From the NCBI GenBank assembly GCA_910592005.1, contig CAJVPP010000066.1, forward strand, positions 1-53,424: 53,424 nucleotides of DNA, in the 5' to 3' direction. The stretch comes from Funneliformis mosseae (taxonomy: Eukaryota; Glomeromycota; Glomeromycetes; Glomerales; Glomeraceae). Shown one piece after another: positions 48,080 to 53,424 of this stretch. Position 1 is the stretch's first letter. Every line of letters begins with the position of its first letter. The notes under the pieces are model-generated. The model did no database searches and was not told the origin of the DNA. It saw only the letters and a program-made list of their open reading frames with translations. Both the position numbers and the translations under genes were made by a program.

Positions 48080-48590
48080 GTGCTATCAATTACTGTAATT
48101 GACATCCCTTTGGATATTATAAAATTATGCGTAAAAAAATTATTCTTCAAATATAATAATATTACTAGAATCTCTATAGCAATTCGTAATCTTTGGCAAC
48201 AAGTAACCATTACTTTTAATGAAAAGGTCAATTTTACTAAACTTAACAAAAAAAGATGAAATTTTTTTATTTAATGATATGATTAAGTTTTACAGAAGTG
48301 ATACTGATCATAGTATTATTTAAGAAAGATCCAAATACTCTATTAAACTTATTAACTTATCCAGAATACTATGATACATAATCGTACTAATCTCAAATAG
48401 ATGGTAAAAGTTATTATGTGAATTATTTTTCATACTAAATCTAATTATAACTATTTCTAACATGTCTATTTCTATTTCTCATTAGCTTATTTATGTGAAG
48501 CTGTTAAAGTAATTATTGACCTTTTTCTTAACAAAAGTGTCTTGAATAGACTGACTCAAAAAAAAATTATATGCTATTTGTTCTTTATCT
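48080..48590 (+). pseudogene. LINE ORF1 remnant, RRM-like segment
   Basis: The readable block ITVIDIPLDIIKLCVKKLFF (from about 48085), followed by YNNITRISIAIRNLWQQVTI and TFNEKVNFTKL, resembles the RRM-like part of LINE ORF1 proteins recalled from AMF genomes. LAYLCEAVKVIIDLFLNKSV (about 48480) is in the expected order after it. The stops between are frequent. The family's role is to bind the element RNA; this copy cannot be translated intact. Confidence 0.45.
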
Positions 48591-49864
48591 TATTATAACG
48601 TGAAAGAAAAGATATAACCCTAAGGATCATAATACTCAATATTTATATCAATAATTTAACTGACACAATTCAACAATTATACTTTTTCTAAAAGATAACT
48701 GCAAAGAGACATGTAAAAAACAATGTCACCTTCATTAATAAATCAAATCAGACTTAAAAGTAACTTAACAAAATAACACTTAATCTAATATCAAAACTCT
48801 ACTCAAACCTCAGACCAATAAAAATAATATATCTCATAAACTACTTTCTTTAAAACCTAGTAGCCACTGAGTAGATAATATATCAGATGATATAGATATA
48901 AAATTTTTGGTGATGATCAAAATACTTATAAAACTCTAATTGAATATGCTAAGTCTATTAATAATTTATCCAAAAGAACAGTCTAAGGTAGATCTATATA
49001 TAATCCAGATTTTAAAAAATTAGTTACTTTCTAACTTGAAGCTATTACTTAACAACTTTTTACCCTAATCACAGATATTTTTTTTTTTCAAGATAAATTT
49101 AAGTGTTAGAAAAAGTTCTAAATATTAATGTAATCACTTTAATGAAAGCTAATATATATAACTAAATTCTTTCACCTAAAGCTTCATCTGCTGATAAAAA
49201 ATCTCTATATATTGATACCTTAAACTATTTTTCCCTTTACAAAAAAAAATAAATGAGCAATTAATTACAATTTGCCAATAACAATAGCAATGCATCTTGA
49301 TTTTACTATTATCATTAATAATTTATCTAGTATTTATACTGATTCTTAATAAGTATTAATTAATAAAAGCCTTTTAAGTTCTCATGATGTTTATATTTTT
49401 TTTTTAATCATTGATATCTTAGACAAACAAATCGAAAATTGCTTTGGTGATTTCTAATAATAATTATATCTTTTCATAAATACTGTCTTTACAGAAGATT
49501 TAATACTAACATATCCCTTATAATACTAATATTTCTAAATTAAATATTGCAACACACAATATCAGGTTCCTAACTGATCCTATTAAATAAAACTACCTTT
49601 TTTTCTATATTCTATCTATCACTATAATATTATCAACTTATAAGAAACAAACTTTAAGAATATCAATAGCTTTTTTTTAACTGATCATTTTTAAATTATA
49701 CAACTTTATTTAGCTTTAACTAAGACAGCCAAAAACTTAATTTTAGTATTTATTTATAATTTAGTAATAATTTTGCAAAACATATATTTTAACATGACTC
49801 TGCTTTTGATAAAGTTATTTATATAAAGTTGCAGTTTACTAACAAATAAAATTACTGGTTTAAA

Positions 49865-52750
49865 TTGTTACTTATCTTCAAAAAAAGCATTATAAATAAT
49901 AATTTTAAATCACTCTTTGCTTTTATTAAGAAGCTTCTCAATAACACTATTAAAGATCAATATTATATTATTCTATTAAGAAATCTAAATTCTAATACTA
50001 ATTTTTCAACTAATGTACCCATAAATCTTTTATTCATCAAAACTTTATCTCAATTCAATCTTTATGATACTTTTCACATAAAATACAAAGATGATGATAA
50101 ATTATTTTCATTTTTTATTCATGAAAATAACCAATCTAGAATTGATTATATTTTCATAAATTCTGAACTTACTCTCAATATGCTTAGCTATTAAACTATT
50201 GATATTAATACTCTTTTATCTGATCATCATATTATGTCAATTAGCTATACTAATTTTTTAAACTTTTCTCTTCAGATCATAATTGCCTTCTAAAAATCTC
50301 CTTTAACTACAATTTGATGAATAATAAAAAATAGACCATTTTCAGCAACAAATTAGACAAAGCCGTCAATAGCTCTCATCTGAAATAACTCTCTTATGAC
50401 ACAATTTGATCACAAAGTTCTTTAAATTTTACTAAATCTTATTTCACTTTATAATCTCTGATATTAAGAAATACATTTTTACAAAAAAATTATGTATTTG
50501 TTACAGTTCAAAATAGTCACTAAATCTTTTTAATATCTATAAAGAAATTAAATTCTTATACTTAATTTCACATATATTAAAAACTAGTTTATAAGAAAAT
50601 CAGCTCAGTTTTTAATGACACATATTATATAATAAGTTTCTTAATATTGTATAATCTTTTAACCTCTATGTTATTAAATTAATAGATAGTCTACCAGTTA
50701 CCCTATTAAACTTTATTTTTTAGATATCAATCTATTACTTTCAAGACTCCAAATCAAAGCTAAGTTTAATAAATATGAATTCAAAATAAAGAGTATCCAA
50801 GAATCTCTGGATCAAAGAATTAAGAACTTTACCAATAACCTTTCAAAAATGATCAATTCTATTCTTAAAAGAAAATGAACTTGTATTTTTTTAAATAAGT
50901 ATATTGACAATTCAACTTCAGATAAAATCTTACTCACTGATGTTTTAGATGTTAAAGTAGAGGATTTTATTATTTTTAATGAGTTATTAGAACTTTATAT
51001 AGAGAAACTTAAATACCTGATAAATAGACGTTAGCTTATCAATCTCTTATAGATATTGATTCTCATATTTATGAATTATTAGTTGCTCCTCTATCAGCTA
51101 AAAAATGATACTAAATCATCAATTATCTTTCAAATAATAAAGATCCAAAATATCCAATAAGATGTTAATATATCTTAAACCTTTAGCAAAAAAAATTTTT
51201 TGTATATTTATTTGTGAATGTTTATAAATTTTATCAATTCTAATACATTATCTATGTGTATCCCATTCTTAAGCCAAAATTTTAGGATATAATCTGAATA
51301 ATACCAGACTTATTACCCTATTTAAAAGCCTTAAAAAGATATTTATTAAATTGCTCAATGCTTGTTTAGTCACGATCTTCATTAAATATGATATTTTAAA
51401 AGAATAAAACTTTGCAGGTCTTCCTTTAAATCAACCTTTGATCCTATACATATTTTTAATAAAATTATTCAAGACTTTTATTATAACAAATCTGATTTTT
51501 AGATTTTTCTGCAAGATATATCTAAGATCTATGACTGTGTAAATATTTTCATACTTATAGAAGCCTTAGAAAGACTTAAAATCCCATTTGCTTTCATTTG
51601 AATCATCATGTAGATCTTTTTTCTAGATTTAATTAAGTATTCACTGCACATAGCAATACTAATACATATCTAGTTTATTTAAGTATTGACTAAGGTAAAG
51701 TTATATTACTCTTTTTATGATATATATACTATAACCCTCTTCTTCACAAAATTAATAAATCACAGTATAGATATAATATAAATATTTAATAGATACTAAA
51801 TGTTCATTCTAGCATTACAACAATGATAAAATAATGAATTTCTGCTTTTGCTTTTATGGATGACACTTTGTAAATTATGAATATTAAAGATAATTTGAAT
51901 AGCATCACCTTGATAGCTAACAAGTTTTTTCATTCTCAATAATATATAAATTAATTGGACGAAATCTAAATTATTAGTTAATACCTTACAATCTTCTTCA
52001 TTCATTATTCAATATATTGAAGAATGCTAAGCTATCACTCCTCACAATCTAAAGAAAAGTATTTATTACTAAGTATCTAGATATCACTATTATCTAATTG
52101 AAAGCTTATTAACATTTAATCACATGATGAAATTAAAAAAGCTACTATAATCATGAAGAATATAAGATTTACTGACTTCTAATTTATTTATATTTTCAAT
52201 ATAATAATTTTACTATATATTAAATATAGATTTTAGCTTATATTACCTATAGAACTGTAATGCAAAAAGATTATTGTTATATATTTAACCTTGCTAAATA
52301 CAAATTAAAATTATTCAAATATATATTTTCTTATATTTTTTATTCTAATTATTTTTATAACTTAATTTCATTATTTTAATATCTTTTGTAAAACTTCAAT
52401 AATACTTTGCCGCAGATGTCTAATGAAGTGAATATCCTAAGCAGAACTTTCTTATTTATTTACTTCAATTACAAGTCAAAAAATGGCTTTTTAAAAATCC
52501 TTTATCCTATTGACTTTTTAAAACCTCTTTAGCATTAGATGATTGACTTCCCTTATTTTTAAGTATTCTTAATAAAATTGATATCAAACTTATAGTTCTA
52601 AATTCTTTTCAAAATATTAATACTGACAGTAGTATATCTATCTCAGATATGATTGTATCAGAGTGTAAAACACATGTTAGTTCTCTTAAGAACTGCTCTT
52701 TACTCTAGTTGAATAATTAGTTAACTATAGTAGTAGCTATATATTCACAT
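49865..52750 (+). pseudogene. LINE ORF2 remnant: endonuclease and reverse transcriptase
   Basis: The first block is open for 109 codons (49865-50194). It carries the endonuclease core with RNLNS (about 49978) at the position of the catalytic GDxN, so the Asp is lost. IHENNQSRIDYIFINSEL follows, and LLSDHHIM (50216-50239) holds the catalytic SDH. The reverse transcriptase part shows STFDPIHIFNKIIQDF (about 51430), then LQDISKIYDCVNIFILIEAL (from about 51510, motif A with Asp). D-stop-GKVILLLFL is motif B with a stop where Gln is expected. YIYYNPLLHKINKSQYRYNI follows. AFAFMDDTL at about 51847-51870 includes the FMDD active-site box at 51853-51864. Later pieces include HMMKLKKATIIMKNIRFTDF (about 52125) and YLFTSITSQKMAF. 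More than a dozen stops make it inactive. A minus-strand open frame at 51796-52005 is its shadow. Confidence 0.72.
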
Positions 52751-53187
52751 TCAATAACATTCACACTATAACGTATCCTGTTGTTTATTCTTTTAAGACT
52801 TCCAAATAGTATACAATAATAGAACAAATTTTACAGCCAAATGATAATAGAATTCTACTACTAATATCTTTATATTATCATACTTATTATTATAAATATA
52901 ATATCTATCTACCTTTTCTTACTTTAAAAATATCAAATATTATAATTAGTTGGAATACTAACACTAATTTTTTTATTCTTAGTAAAATAATTTTCATTGA
53001 AAAAAATATGATTTACTCTGTACACTATGTTTCTTACATTAATCCTCATTTTGAAACCTTGTGATCACTATCAATTACACCAAACCTTGGTATTAATTTT
53101 ACTTTCATAATATCTCATAATCTTTGCTCAGCTATTCCAATCTTATTCAAGAATAGTATTTGTAATAGCACACATAGTGTTTCAGAC

Positions 53188-53358
53188 GAGTCAAGTTAAT
53201 TCATGAGTCAGATAAGCCGAGTCGAGTTTAAATCAAGTCAAGTTTATATTTTTTTGACTCAATGATTTGCGAGTCAAATCAAATTCAAGTCAAGTTAAAT
53301 ATTTAACTTGACTCAATTTAAACTCAACTCAAACTCGACTTGGCTCGAGTTGACTTGA
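53188..53358. repeat. Palindrome-rich GAGTC/GACTC cluster
   Basis: Dense GAGTC, GACTC and CAAGTCAAGTT motifs in both orientations. The left part (GACGAGTCAAGTT, CCGAGTCGAGTTTAAATC) can pair with the right part (AATTTAAACTCAACTC, AACTCGACTTGGCTCGAGTT). The centre TAACTTGACTTGAATTTG-type sequence pairs with AAATTCAAGTCAAGTTAA-like sequence. It is probably a small palindromic element just 3' of the LINE remnant. Confidence 0.75.
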
Positions 53359-53424
53359 AATAGTATTATTAATAAATTAATATTTTAAAACTATAAAAAT
53401 TATATATTATAATAATTGAAATAC

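Larger units (their letters stand above)
47926..53150 (+). mobile_element. Decayed LINE (non-LTR retrotransposon)
   Basis: Plus-strand relics appear in LINE order: an ORF1-like nucleic-acid-binding section (about 48085-48590), an endonuclease/exonuclease/phosphatase domain (about 49860-50270), reverse transcriptase (about 50800-51980) and C-terminal sequence to at least 52700. Late pieces such as INFTFIISHNLCSAIP occur near 53090. No long terminal repeats flank it. Both ends are uncertain. Orientation is opposite to the hAT-like and Plavaka-like remnants upstream. Confidence 0.7.

Noticed and set aside
51796..52005. Minus-strand 69-codon open frame as a gene
   Set aside because: It is the complement of the reverse transcriptase region containing the FMDD box on the plus strand.
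40795..52750. A variant genetic code in which TAA and TAG mean Gln
   Set aside because: Stops often replace Gln, but they also replace Trp and Arg, frameshifts are frequent, and the intact kinase gene uses CAA for Gln and ends in an ordinary stop. Transition decay explains the pattern better.

Overview
The window looks like nuclear DNA of an arbuscular mycorrhizal fungus (Glomeromycotina, probably close to Rhizophagus). The evidence is an AT-rich genome, short GT-AG introns, a lineage-typical protein kinase with a G-loop, HRD and DFG, an AMF-type cytochrome P450 remnant, and decayed transposon genes of families abundant in these fungi. The assignment rests on remembered family features, not on a search. 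No rRNA, tRNA, CRISPR or bacterial operon structure was seen.

Region 1 (1-16.3 kb) is moderately AT-rich and contains CpG. It holds a P450 pseudogene (+, about 480-2008), a relic of a kinase exon (-, 3155-3317), a near-perfect foldback hairpin (5167-5316) and one apparently intact host gene (-, 6664-10441). That gene has ten exons whose spliced length (3021 nt) is an exact multiple of three. It encodes kinase - leucine-rich repeats - kinase - short charged tail. Next come unrecognised decayed frames (10.8-11.6 kb) and two divergent remnants of multicopy AMF families: one of unknown function (-, 12.8-14.0 kb) and a DUF7869-like gene (+, 15-17.9 kb). The second is split by an insertion that carries another foldback.

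Region 2 (16.3-53.4 kb) is much more AT-rich, almost without CpG between about 18 and 38 kb, and is a graveyard of mobile elements. In order: an AT desert (17.9-22.3 kb), a degenerate satellite of about 150 bp period (22.8-24.3 kb), a long-armed Tc1/mariner-like MITE (26282-26970), a hAT element (27.0-30.1 kb, +), a Pif1-like helicase remnant (30.9-33.6 kb, +), a DDE transposase remnant (36.4-38.1 kb, +), a 25-bp palindromic tandem array (38.2-39.2 kb), a Plavaka/CACTA-like transposase remnant (39.5-42.5 kb, -), an unrecognised serine-rich decayed gene (43.3-43.9 kb, +), a second hAT-like transposase remnant (45.0-46.6 kb, -), a palindromic MITE (46631-47179), and a LINE with ORF1, endonuclease and reverse transcriptase relics (47.9-53.1 kb, +).

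Most in-frame stops in region 2 stand where the family has Gln, Trp or Arg. That is the signature of C-to-T and G-to-A transitions and suggests methylation- or RIP-like decay. Only the kinase gene looks functional; the other coding signals are broken.
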